Positions 23,701 through 35,119 of a DNA stretch of 64,000 bases are shown in pieces. This DNA comes from Sclerurus mexicanus. Lineage: Eukaryota > Chordata > Aves > Passeriformes > Furnariidae. The translations under genes and the position numbers were made by a program. Under the pieces are notes generated by a model. The model did not search any database. It was not told where the DNA came from and saw only the letters and a program-made list of their open reading frames with translations. Each line of letters opens with the position of its first letter. Within the stretch, counting starts at the first letter, position 1. The stretch is from contig VWZF01005528.1 of assembly GCA_013396755.1 (NCBI GenBank), positions 124,001 through 188,000 of the forward strand, given 5' to 3'.

Positions 23701-26700
23701 GTGCAAACCAAAAAAAAAAAAAAAAGGACGGCAGGGAGGAAATATAATCATTTATTTCCACTCATTTACGTGTCAGATGAAGCTGAAAGCTGCCAGATAG
23801 CTTCTTTTCGACAGCTTGAAGTTACTGTTGGGAACAGATCCATGTATGGAAGCAAAAGCAGAAAAGCATAGATAAGCTGAGATCCAGCTATGCAAACCAT
23901 CTTTAGAGACACTTAAAGGACAAGCATCCCAGCTCCTTTCTTTCTGGTAAATTTAGAGACACTATCACATGAGGGCTTTTTCCATTTTGCTTTACCCACA
24001 ACTGCTGAGACTCGGCGTGGGTAAGTGAAAAGCAATTCAAGTGTTTCTTGGGAACACCTAAGTATTTGGTTAGACTGACATCCTGGGAAAATCCGTAAAT
24101 CTGGGGCAATGCGTGACTCCAATAGCTGGATAATGGGTAAGCTTTCTGAGTAAGAAACATGACATATAACAGCTTTGCCTCTGGAGAGACAGCAACTTTC
24201 CAAGTGGCTTAAAGAAGCAAGTGAAAAATCTTGGAAAACAAGCATTTTATCACTCGTGAACTGAGTTTACAGGCTGAGTGACGACAGAGTTTCAGTGGAC
24301 AGGAGGGATTGGTGGTGGTTTTCAGTGTCAGAGTTTTTCTGTGTTTCTATTTTAAAAAAAATCATAAAAACAGGAAAGGGCTTTTTCTTCTCTGGTCTGT
24401 ACTACTTTCATTTTGAGAAATATGTTTCATTTGGGTTGAGCTGACTGGACACTAGGAAGAGCTTGTTTTAAACGACTGTTGTTTTTCTTGGCACTTGAAG
24501 GCAGTTTCTCAATGTTTCTCTGTAGATTTGAGGTTGATTACATCCTGTGCAAGGATTTTTGGTACAGTTTTAACTGCTGTTACAGTGTTGTGAAAGCCAA
24601 CTCCAGCGAAAACAGCTGTATGCTATTGTGAATATTTCCAAAGCATTGAAATAATAAGTCTCCTTCAAACTAGCACAGAAATGTGTTAGCTCTGGGAACT
24701 GGGCACTGTCAAAAAAAACCAGAGTTTACCCTTGGCAGAAAGGCTTTATTCACCAAGTGGTTTGTTAAAAAGAACACAAAAAAAGCTTTTTATAGCCTTG
24801 GCTTAAAATCTTGCTGATCCATGGTGATACAGTTAAACATGAGACTTTTCTTTAAATACTAGAGAATGGCTTTGGAGTAACAGTTCATGTGCTTTCAGGT
24901 GTTATAATATGGTATTCATAGTCCCACTGCAAAGTTCTAGGTAAGGCTTTGTCATTTTTCAGGTGGTTAATAGACTGGAAAAAAACATTTGAGCAGGTGC
25001 AGTGAAATTATACAGAAAGTACTGAAAATAATATCTGGAGTATGACTGAAATTGTAGGAGGCTTCCAGAGATATGAAGGATGACTGCAAAGGGAAATCAC
25101 TAGACCACAAATGTCATAAACATTTCCATTCATCCATTCTTACATAAGAAGAACATAATGGAAGTGTTTGCTTGTAACTCCATAGCAGAGTCTGCGGTTG
25201 AGAGGGCCCATGCATACAGCCCTCATTTCTGCTTATTTAGCTAACATTTCCATAAATATTCCCACCTTCCTTGTTTTTTACACTCAATGAAATACACATC
25301 TTGTCTTTGTCTGCTTTCCTTTCAAGTGCTGAAAACGAAATACTCAAAATTAAGCTGCATTTGAAATTTTTCTGTCCCAGACAAGCTCGGATTTTTTGAG
25401 AGGTACATTTTAAATACACATCACCTACCTATTGAAACACTAGCACTGAAATCAATCTTTAAATAATTAAGGTCAATAAACAGCTTTTAAATTGCTAGTG
25501 AGTCACTAACAAATATACCTTTTTGCTGTTACCAATATGAGATAAGATTTGTGCATTTTTCACTTACTCAGATTGCTTCTATTTTCTATTGACTGTGATT
25601 CTGGTTTATAGGTTGCTATGAGCCTGCTGATAAAATTTCTTTCTCAATTACCCCCCTTCCCTCTCTACTGAAAACCCTCCTACTAGACCATAAGCTTTCC
25701 TTTCCCCAGGGACAAAGACTAGCTGATGCATATGGTCCCTGAGCAAGGCGTTACTCAACAGCTGTGCTGGGCAGACCAGGAAGAGGGTGGCAGGATGGAG
25801 CTGGAAAAGCTGGAATTTATTTAATTTGGTATTTTCATTCAGTCCAGGGCCCGGGGCAGTGTGGCCTGGTAGACAAAGCCATGGGTAGCATGAGTCATCT
25901 CTTGGTTCCTAGCCCCAAGGCAGACTGTCCTTTGCTCCCCCCCTGCCCCCCTTCCCTTCCTCTATCAGGAGCATTTTCAGGCAGGCTTTGTTATCACTAA
26001 TGTTTATTATTATTATCAGTGTCCCAGCTATTATTAATATTTACTATTGATTAGTCATGTGTATGGCTAGTGTTTGTTTGGTCCCTTGTGCAAATCTCAT
26101 TCAGATCTCATTCATAGGATCTCATTCAGAGACCCTAGACATTAATATAAATAGTCATATAAAGCATCAGTGATAGTATCACTAACGTCTTTTATAAGTG
26201 ACTAGTCATTACGAGTGCTGCAGTCTCCAAGAATCTGCCGCGAGGTCCTCCCACGCACCATTCTTTGCCAGAGTGCGGGGAGGAGAGGGAGAAGGGGGAG
26301 CTCTGCTCTTTCTCACAAGCAGACACAGCAAGGCTGCCGAGCTGAGTCGGGGCAGCACAAAAACAGTAGTCAAGTAATAAGGGCAAAGCCGAGCTCAGTG
26401 CTTCTTCTTGCTAGACCTTGACAAAGGTAAAGCTGCCCTCGCCCAGGCAGTGCTTGGAGGAAGCAGGAGTATGTTCTGTGTCTTATGCAAGGAGTCACAG
26501 GCACACAAGACTTGTAGATGCACTGGTGGTTTGTGTTGCTAAACCCTAGTGGCTTTAAAAACAAAAAAAAAAAAGCCATATACATTTGGCTTTCAGACAT
26601 CATGTCTGAAGAAAATCTTTACACCAGACATCCACAATTGGTCCCTGGATTCAAAATTTCTTGTGAGAAGGGAAAGCCATCTTTATGATTTACAGTATGC

Positions 26701-27010
26701 CTAAGAAGAGAGCATCCTCAAAAATAAATCACACTAAGGAGAGCTACACCCTGAAGTCACTCAGTGAGGATTTTGCAAACGAGCTCTGACTTGAAATAAG
26801 CTGTGCAAAACAAGTGTTTTAAGGTCGGTCAAAAAATCACCAGCAAAGGTATCAGTGAATGTAGGTTTAATATGAAAGCAGCAGCACAACAGAGTTTGTG
26901 GCAAGGTTCACTCTAGTGCTTACTAAACAGTTAAAATACACCAAGAGAAAAATCTACAGTCAATATCTGTCTGGACAGAAATAAATGCAAGATGATGTAT
27001 GTGGAAGCTA
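20791..27010. other. Non-coding sequence, no gene recognised
   Basis: Unique sequence. Local features are an 18-A tract near 23709-23726, C-rich tracts near 25938-25960, and a short direct-repeat/palindrome cluster at 26.1 kb listed separately. ORFs up to 157 codons (21010-21483 +) have no recognisable domains. Confidence 0.5.
26093..26183. repeat. Direct decamer repeats and a short palindrome
   Basis: ATCTCATTCA occurs three times between about 26093 and 26130. Shortly after, AGTGATAGTATCACT (about 26169-26183) is a perfect 7-bp inverted repeat around a single G. Function is unknown; the latter could be a dimeric protein binding site or chance. Confidence 0.5.
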
Positions 27011-27020
27011 TGGTTGTGGT

Positions 27021-27045
27021 GGGGCAAGAGGGGGGGAGGGTGGGG
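27021..27045 (+). other. G-quadruplex-forming motif
   Basis: Four G runs of length 4, 7, 3 and 4 are separated by loops of 5, 1 and 1 bases on the + strand, fitting the standard pattern of four runs of three or more G with loops of 1-7. Whether it folds in cells cannot be seen from sequence. Confidence 0.8.
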
Positions 27046-27119
27046 TAGGTAACTGAGACAAAAGGACAGAAGGTATAAGAACAAAAAGGAATAGAGCCCA
27101 AAGGCCTGACAATACTGAA

Positions 27120-27320
27120 CTTATAACTTAATAGCATTAACTTAATGCTTAACTTATTACTTAATGTATTAACTTAACAATTTCACTTGGATCCATATAT
27201 GATTTACTAGATTTTACTATACTATACTTATTATGATTTACTATAACTTATATAAACTATACTGTATATACATATATATGCTATAACTAATTTACTTATA
27301 AATCTAAAGTACTTAAGAAT
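27120..27320. repeat. AT-rich low-complexity block
   Basis: About 200 bp of nearly pure A and T, built from degenerate TTAACTTA/ACTTAATG units (27120-27180) followed by TATA/ACTATACT and ATATATA units (27215-27300). It lies about 75 bp past the G-quadruplex motif. This is a degenerate microsatellite region. Confidence 0.75.
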
Positions 27321-30017
27321 TTAAGAAAACAGTATCCCTAGCACATTTGATATAGCATATGCACACAGTCATAAAGAGTCTGTACAAGGGACCTGTGAAA
27401 AATTTCCCTTGAGTTCCATGAAATACTCACCTTGACTGCTTTTGTGTTCTTCTCAATGGGCAAAGGATTGAGTAATAAGGAGTAAGATGCCAGCCCAAGA
27501 TCAGTCAGTTGGGATACCCCAAGGAACAGCAAACATGAAAGTTGCTAACTCCAAGAGGTATCCCAGCTCAGAGGGAGGTTTCTGGTCACAGCCTACTGTG
27601 GCACAGGAGAGATCAACAGGTCTCATTATAGACCACTGTTTACAGGGTCAAAAGAGAGTGGATTTTAGTCATAATAACCTTTCACCTCAGCCACATTTTT
27701 TCATTCTTACACTTCAAGAATGCAAGAACAAAAATGTGATTCAGGCAAAAAGTTTCCAAGGATGTTCATTAGAAAAGCAAGGAACATATTAGGCAACATG
27801 ACAGCGTGTAGGAACAGACTGTATTTCTGATAAGCTCCGAGGAGCTCAGCCTGAGTGTTGTCAAGGCTGAGGCCTAATGTGCATTACTCAGATCATGGTG
27901 CAGTTGAATGCACCACCACATAAGCCCACTGTATATTCTCTTCTTCAGACAACTTCAATATTTTTATGGTTATTCCTAAAGGATGGTGTTTGGATACCAT
28001 CTCTGTCTTTTCTCTAGGAAGTCTGAAGACTGGAGCAGATTTTGAGTGATCCACTTCCCTGTCCAGATACACATTATCATCTATGTCCTTCCAAAATGGG
28101 CTTTATGCAATGGCTTTGCCTGCTTCCAGCTTAGAAACCTGCAGACCCATTTTACCAATTGAAATCTGGTTTGGCCAAGGAGTTGAGGCCTAATGATGAT
28201 CCAGAAAAATCTGAAAATGACCAGCTCTCTTCTTTGGTTTTCTTTCTTCTGAAACATCATCTTCCTATTCTGGTCTCTCCACCTTCAGGGTAAAGGACAA
28301 TGATCTATTGGGAGAAGGTTTCACCAGAGGACTTGTAAAGACAGGCAGTTTTCTAGAAGGAATGGCATTTTGGGAAAGGTTTGTGTGTGCAGGCTGCAAG
28401 CACCACATGTGAGTACTGCAGTGTGTACCATGGCACTCATCACTTGGAATCCCATGCAGAGCAGCACAAATATGACCAGTATCTTCTGTGCACACGTGGC
28501 CATGATCCTTTTGAATAGGAGTGGAACTTCAGGTGGGAAGTGAAAGTCGCCTGTGCTTCAGAGAAACCATGTTCCCATTTTTGTTTCACTGTATTAAACT
28601 GTAGACCATCTAGCTTCACTAACTTCTTCTTCTTTATAAAAATTTTATGTACAATAACTGACTGCACATCATGGGGAGATGAGCAAATACCCTTCAATGG
28701 CCTCAGCTGATCTAAATCCATCTGTCATTTTTGGTTACTTACAGAGACGAACTATTCCTAAATTTCCATCTCATGGTACAAGTTGCTGTTAACGCCAACC
28801 TGGAGTCTAAGCTCTTACAAATTAGCTCTGGATGATACCAAGTGTTCAAGTACACAGCATCTCCTGAGCAAACTGAATTATGGTATTGCTGAACTGTGCA
28901 CAGGTGGGAGGAACCCTAGTACTGGGGTTTGCAGACAAGGCATTCAGCAAACAGAGAAAGCCTCTACAAATTCAGAAGGAAATAACCTGAATTCAGAGTT
29001 GCATGGCCTTGAGTTAAAGAGCTAAAAGGCTCAGATTTAGAGGTGCCCACAATGTTTTCCCTAAGCAATCAGGCCACTGGTTAGACATACAGCGGCAGAG
29101 ATCTGTTGTTCCAGTGTGTTTGAAACACACTCCAGCCATGAGCCTCGCTCTTCAGATCCGCCATCTGCTGATCTGTGCTGTTCTGGGAAGGGGCAACATG
29201 CCAACTTTAAGCAGTGATGGTGTTTTCTTCCAGTTTATAGGTAAGGCAGGAAATCTATGCATTGACATTCATTTTGGAATTGATCCTTTACGAAACTCAC
29301 TATTATTCTGGCAACAAATGCTGGGGGAAACATAGCAACAATACATTAAATCCAGAGGTCTTCAAAACTCAGTTTATTCTTATCTAGGGCTCTAGCTGTT
29401 CCTGTTATCTAATCATAAATGTATTCTTATTGCATGGGGTCACTGAAGAGCAAAGCTGAAGTTATTTTGGTTTCCATACTTCAGCATATTTGGATTTCTC
29501 TTATATTCAATGCTGAACCTCCTCCTGAATTGGGGATGTTTGTTTTTAGGATCTTTACCAAATCCTTGAAATGCTGAACTTGAAATGCAATTATAAAATG
29601 AAGGTTTTAATTTTTGATGTCTCTAGACGAGCCTTTTACAGAGCCATGAGGAGAGGAGAGATGTGCATTTCAGTCTGGCGAACTCACATCAGTTTATTTA
29701 TGGAGAAAGGTGGGCATAGGAAAAGGAAAATACTAACAGAATTGGTATTCTGGAAAATGTCAATATTTGAGTAAAGGTACAGTGGGAAGACTAGTTTGAA
29801 TTCCATTCAGTTTAACAATGATGAACGACTTATCTGTAAATACCCAAAAGGACAAATGCTCAGGATCTTCGGCCAAGGATTGCTGGTCAGGTATACACTT
29901 TCCCCTACCATGCTGGGAGATTCAGTGCTTGGGTTGTTTTTCTCCCCATGGGAATAAAGTGTACTGAACAGTGTGTAAAATCTTTTTCCTACCATTGGTC
30001 CCCCAGTGCTTTCAAGG
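27321..30017. other. Non-coding sequence, one odd small ORF
   Basis: Unique sequence. A minus-strand ORF of 60 codons at 28321-28503 starts with a hydrophobic leader-like segment (see findings) but cannot be assigned to a gene. Nothing else is recognised. Confidence 0.5.
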
Positions 30018-30434
30018 TGTTGTGGTTTAGGAATAGTACTCCCAAGTTTAATTCTCCCACTAAAACCATGTGCTGTTCTCCTTTCCCTTCCAGCTGGAGG
30101 CACAAAAGGCAAAGGTCACAGGTTGAGATGAGAACAATTTACTGGAAACAGCAATGAGATAAGAAAGCAAACAGTAACAGTGACCATACTAATGACAGAG
30201 GGTATAAGAAACGATTCACAGAGAAACATCCCCCTCCCCCAATAACAGACAATACTGGACAGCTCCGTCCACTATGTTTTCCCACCAAGAAGGAACCCCT
30301 TCTCCCCAGAAAAGATTCCCTTACCCCCACCCCCAGCAATGATGGGGGGTGGTATAGAATAATCTCCATGTCCTAGTCATGCCCACTCCTGGCTACTGCA
30401 AAAAATGAACCCTGTCCTGGCTGAAACCAGGACA
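30018..30434 (-). mobile_element. Solo LTR of an avian endogenous retrovirus, copy A
   Basis: On the minus strand the block starts TGTCCTGGTTTCAGCCAGGA and ends CTAAACCACAACA, so it has TG...CA termini and is 417 bp long. It is homologous along its whole length to the + strand copy at 34703-35114. Shared blocks include CAGTAGCCAGGAG, CTTATCTCATTGC, TCTCAACCTGTGA, CACATGGTT and TAGTGGGA. No matching target duplication is visible at its ends, and no internal retroviral sequence flanks it. Confidence 0.85.
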
Positions 30435-32084
30435 TCCCTTTTTGCTTTCTTCTCAATCTTGAGATGTATCAGACACCCTTCTGTTGCAACATGGTCAGAA
30501 TGGAGTTGTGATCTCTTTGTCAGCCAGATGGGTCCCTGAAGATTGCCTGGACAGCAATGTGTGAGGCTGTCCCTAACCCACTTGGAGATGGGCTGGGATC
30601 CTTTGATGCAATCTACCTGAAAACACTCCTCCAGACACTTAGGTCTCCCAGACCTCAGGGAGACTTCACCAAGATGCCAAGTTTCATCTGTAATGTTCAG
30701 CAAGCACTCGGAAGCAAGGGACAGCACATGAGTTTAGTGGAGCTGATGGAGAGGCCTGACCCATAGTGACTTAGGCATGGCTTCAGACTGTCAGGCCTCA
30801 GGCAGAAGCCTGAATGTTCATGAAGCAGCTGAGGGGATGTATTTGTCCACCTAAGGCAGCTCTAACCACTCTCAGGTTTTCTACAGGGGCCTGGGGCTTG
30901 ATGGACTAGTCTTATTTCTTGCCCTACAACCTCTTCACCCTTCCAAATCAGCTTGATTTGATGCCTGTTTCTAAAAGAGTCAACCATGCATCAAGGCTTA
31001 GGCTTTAGTGTGTGAATAGGGATCCTATCTCTTTGAAACAGCCCCCTTCCATGCTGATTCCCAGCATCAGCAATTGCCATATCCACACACTGGAACAAGG
31101 AAGCAAATCCAAGGTGACAACTACTCTCCCAGCATCTAATTCTCTGCTCATTGCTTTTGCTGCAGTCTGGCAAGTGTGATATGAGAAATACCCTGTGTTA
31201 TTTTTTTGGCTTACAGAAAGGCTCCAAGCAGAGATCTTGTGCTTCTGTCCTAGATGCAGCAATAAACTTTTGGATTTGCTGCTAGTATGTTGAGACTGCC
31301 AACGTGTACACAATAAAAGTAAACCCTTCCTGTGGCCACAGACCACAACATGTTAGTGATCCATGATATTATCCTGTTATTTAGTGAGTTCATTGTCACT
31401 GCCGAAAAATACACACAGCTCAATAAGTTGTTAACAATAACACTGGATGTGAGAGTCTAGTGTTTTACTCTGGTGTAACTTATTCCATATGGTCCTTTTA
31501 AAACATGTTAAATGTTAAGTCACTTCAGTCTGCCAACTTATTATTTCAAGATGAACTCCCAGATCTAGAACAGCTATTTGAAGCAAGGCTCTGAAAGTAT
31601 CTTCTGTCCAGGATAAATGCCTGGTTCAGGAGCATGAGAGATGTTCTGGATTGCCTTATTTTTAGCTGCATTAATAGGTCTACATTTTTATTGACTGGCC
31701 AGAATAATGATGTTTATTGCTGCTCTGCTGCCTGCTGGGACATCTTTCAGATGCAAGCCACATGCACAGGGCAGAAACATGACCAAGGAGATAATAGAGG
31801 TTTAAGTTCTAGCATTTACCTCCCATGTGTGCTTTTCCAAGTTGCTGATGAAGCAACTCTTTGCAGAAACCTAGTAAATTTTTCAGGTATTGGTAGTGTT
31901 AATTCATGGGAAAAATACTGCAAAAAGAGAAAGATGCAGCTGTGAAAGGTGTCCTTGTTTCACTCTCTGGCTACATTACTTAAAAGTTTAACATAATAAG
32001 CTCCAGGATCACAGTGGACCCTTGTATGATACCCTGTACTTGTGTTCTTACCATGTTCTGTACTGGGCCTAGTCCACAGCACAG
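30435..32084. other. Non-coding sequence, no gene recognised
   Basis: Unique sequence between solo LTR copy A and a CR1 fragment. ORFs of up to 116 codons (30377-30727, -, overlapping the LTR edge) show no domain. Confidence 0.5.
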
Positions 32085-32320
32085 CTTGAAAAATAACCAT
32101 ATTACTAATGGTGTTCCCCAGACCTCAGAATTGCGACCAGTCCTGTTTATTTATTTGGAACTGGTGGAGTCACCATCCCTGAAGGTATTTAAAAGATATG
32201 CAGATCTGGTGTTTAGGAACATGGTCTAGTAGTGGACTTTGGCATGTTAGGTTAACAGTCAGACTCATGATCCTAGAGGTCTTTTCCAACCTAAAATATT
32301 CTGTGATTCCATGATTCTAT
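32085..32320 (+). mobile_element. CR1 LINE with large internal deletion
   Basis: The first part (about 32109-32152) translates to a degenerate reverse transcriptase motif (GVPQTSELRPVLF, compare the usual GVPQGSxLGPxLF of CR1). It is then joined directly to the CR1 3' end: GGTGGAGTCACCATCCCTGA, GGACTTTGGCATGTTAGGTT, GAGGTCTTTTCCAACCTAAA, and the tail ATTCTGTGATTCCATGATTC. The sequence normally lying between the RT core and the 3' end is missing. Confidence 0.88.
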
Positions 32321-33860
32321 ATTTTTTGCCATGGGTTATGGAAAATAGATGCTCCAGTTTCTTGATAACTGAGAGATTTGCCTTTTGGCTTGAGCTGATT
32401 TGATCTGAAGTGAAGTTCTAAGAGTAACCAATACTGGGAGCATTTTAGAGCCCTGCTGATAACCTCATCCTTCCCCTGAAGTGTGACATATGTTCAAATT
32501 AATCTCAACAAAAGAGTTAATCTTGAAGATTCTCTGCTGTGAGTGTGTATGAGAATCATGTGGATGAGAATAGTCGGTACAGAATGTGAAGCTTTTGTTA
32601 TCAGAGAAGAGAAATCCCTCTACTACTTGCCACTGAAAATCTGCTTAGTTGGCAATGATTTGTCTGTTAAGTTACCGGTCATTGGTTAAGATTCAGGACA
32701 AATCATGAGTATTTTAGAAAAATTAGTCAGCCCTTTTCTAGACATTTAAAATCTCCCATATAAATCACCAAAGATCCAGCTGAGGATCCAAAATTCGGTG
32801 AGAATCCTTGCATTTTTACAGGTCAGGACAAGTCTGTCTAGATGCACACCTTGTTTTGTGTGCACCTGTAAAGTGCCTTATGAGTTAAAATTCCTGAAGA
32901 TATGCTTCCACAGTAATGCGCTAAAAAACCGTTGGTCCTTTACCCTTAATTTGAATGTTTTTACCTAACCAGGCAGATTATTTTTAAGCACACTTTGATG
33001 CACAGACCTAGAAGAATGCTACAAAACAAGACAAGTTTGTAAGCATTACAAGCTGTGCCACTACTCATGTTTTCTAGACATTTTCTGTCCCTGTTGATAA
33101 AAACATGCCAAATTTTAACATTTTTCTCTTTGAAACAGACAATCTGATTATCTTGAAATGTGCCTTGATGTACACAGCCTACAGGAAATCTCAGAATAAG
33201 ACAAGTTTGAAGACTCTAACCTTAATAAAGCTGATGTCTCGCCAGCACAAATACCCTGCCTTCATCCTGAGTTGTAGCTTTATTTCTTGTCTTTGGAGTG
33301 GTTTTCATTTGATGTGCTGGAGGTGTGCTGAATGTGGCAGATGTTTATGACCTGACCAACTTCAGGTACAGCCTCACACATATGTTGCTCATTTGTCATA
33401 TTGTCATAATTAAGCACAAAGCTGACCAACAGCCCCAAATCAGTTCTATGTCATTTGTTTTGCCTTATATTCTGGTTTTGCCTCTTTTTTGCTTCCCAGG
33501 TTCTACTTCTTTATCAAGTCTCTCTCCTCCCAGACAAACCATTCACCTCTATTTACTTGCTGGCCCCACATTTTCTGACTTTATACACTTATTTGGTATC
33601 CATGATACTGTTGCTTTGGTAATTTCTACCAAAGCAGTCAGCAATTAGGGAAGTAACCCTGCATTTCTTATAGGCAGTGCCTCTCTTTTCTACCATTTTT
33701 CATGTTGCTGTCTAGTTGCTGTAACTACTGATCACGTATGGTCAGCTTCTTGTATACTGCCCCTCTTCTTACAATCTGTGGGTTCTGATAGCTTCTCATA
33801 ACCTTATTTCATGCTGTACTTTATACAGCCATAAGTCAGGTTTAGCCAAAGATGGTATTT
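32321..33860. other. Non-coding sequence, no gene recognised
   Basis: Unique AT-rich sequence with no recognised feature. Confidence 0.55.
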
Positions 33861-34421
33861 TCATAGAATCATAGAATGACAGAATGGTTTGGGTTGAAAA
33901 AGGCCTTAAAGATCATCCAGTTCCAATCTCCCTGCTGTAGACAGGGACACCTTGCACTAGACTAAGTTACCCATGCCCCATCCAACCTGGCCAGGAACAC
34001 TTCCAGGGATGAAGAGTCCACAGCTTCTCTGAGCAACCTCTTCCAGTGCCACACTTTACTCTTTGAGTAAAGAATTTCTTACTGACATCTAATCTAAATG
34101 TCTCCTCTTTTACTTAAATACCATTATGGTTGTCCTACCACTCTCTACCCATGTTAAAAATTGCTCTCCCTTATTTTTATAAGCCCCCTTATAGTACTGA
34201 ACTGCTACAATGAAGTCTTGGTGGAACATTCTGTTCTCCAGGCTGAACAATTCCAGCTCTCTCAGCTTGTCTTCACAGGAGAGGTGTTCCATCCCTCTAA
34301 TCATCTTTGTGGCCCTCCTCTAGACCTGCTCCAACAGGTCCATGTCTTTCCTGTGTTGAGGACTCCATATCTGGATGCAGCACTACAGGCGGCATCTGAC
34401 AAGGACAGACTAGAGGGGGAG
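33861..34421 (-). mobile_element. CR1 LINE, 3' end, about 560 bp
   Basis: The + strand begins with three copies of the complemented tail octamer (TCATAGAATCATAGAATGAC) and continues through the standard CR1 blocks: TTAAAGATCATCCAGTTCCA, AGGGACACCTTGCACTAG, TCTAATCTAAATGTCTCCTC, then the more 5' blocks CTCCAGGCTGAACAATTCCA, CTCAGCTTGTCTTCACAGGA, TGGCCCTCCTCTAGACCTGC and GTGTTGAGGACTCCATATCT. It is 5'-truncated near 34421. ORFs overlapping it are not genes. Confidence 0.95.
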
Positions 34422-34697
34422 TCTTCATGTGCCTTTGCTATGAGGAGTGCCCAGGTGTGCCCTTGTACTGTTGCCACAGTGCTGTGGTTTGGTCAGGGTG
34501 TACCTCAGCTTGCAGTTCACAGTGGGACAGGCTCATGAAAAGGCAAGTGAAAGGGATTGCCAACACAGGACGGATGTTTCCAACACAAGACTTCCTGTGT
34601 GACCAGCTCCTGAGAGCATTTGGGTAAGCTTCAAGATTCCTATGGCTGAGCATGAAAGAGCAATGAAGAGGTTTCTAAGTAAGTTATATGGATATGG

Positions 34698-35119
34698 GCC
34701 TGTGTCTTGGTTCCAGACAGAACAAGGCTGATTTTTCCAGTAGCCAGGAGAAGACATGGCTGGGACCCAAAGGTTGCTCTATACCACCTCAGGTCATTGC
34801 AGAGGTGGGGTAAAAGGAAGACTTTTTCTGGAAGGAAGGGCTCTTTTCCAGTTGGAATGGCTTGGCTGCAGTTGGGTTGGGAGCTCTGTAGTGAGCATTT
34901 TGGCATGTGAATCACTGTCTCTTATGCACACTTTTGTTACTAATATTGCAGTTTTACTGTTCATTTTCTTATCTCATTGCCATTTCTAGTCAATTGTTTT
35001 TATCTCAACCTGTGATCTTTGCCTTTGGTCACTCCAGTTGGAGGGAGAAAGGGGAGCAGCACATGGTTCTAGTGGGAATATTAAACTGGAGAATACCATT
35101 CCTAAACTATGACAGCCTG
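34698..35119 (+). mobile_element. Solo LTR of an avian endogenous retrovirus, copy B, with 5-bp target duplication
   Basis: The LTR proper is 34703-35114 (412 bp), from TGTCTTGGTTCC to CCTAAACTATGACA. It is flanked on both sides by GCCTG (34698-34702 and 35115-35119), a 5-bp target-site duplication. It is related to the minus-strand copy at 30018-30434. With LTR ends and duplication intact and no internal retroviral genes, it is a solo LTR left by recombination between the two LTRs of a provirus. Confidence 0.88.

Noticed and set aside
30018..35114. A full provirus bounded by the two LTRs
   Set aside because: The LTRs face opposite directions, the interval holds CR1 pieces and unique sequence, and copy B has its own target duplication.
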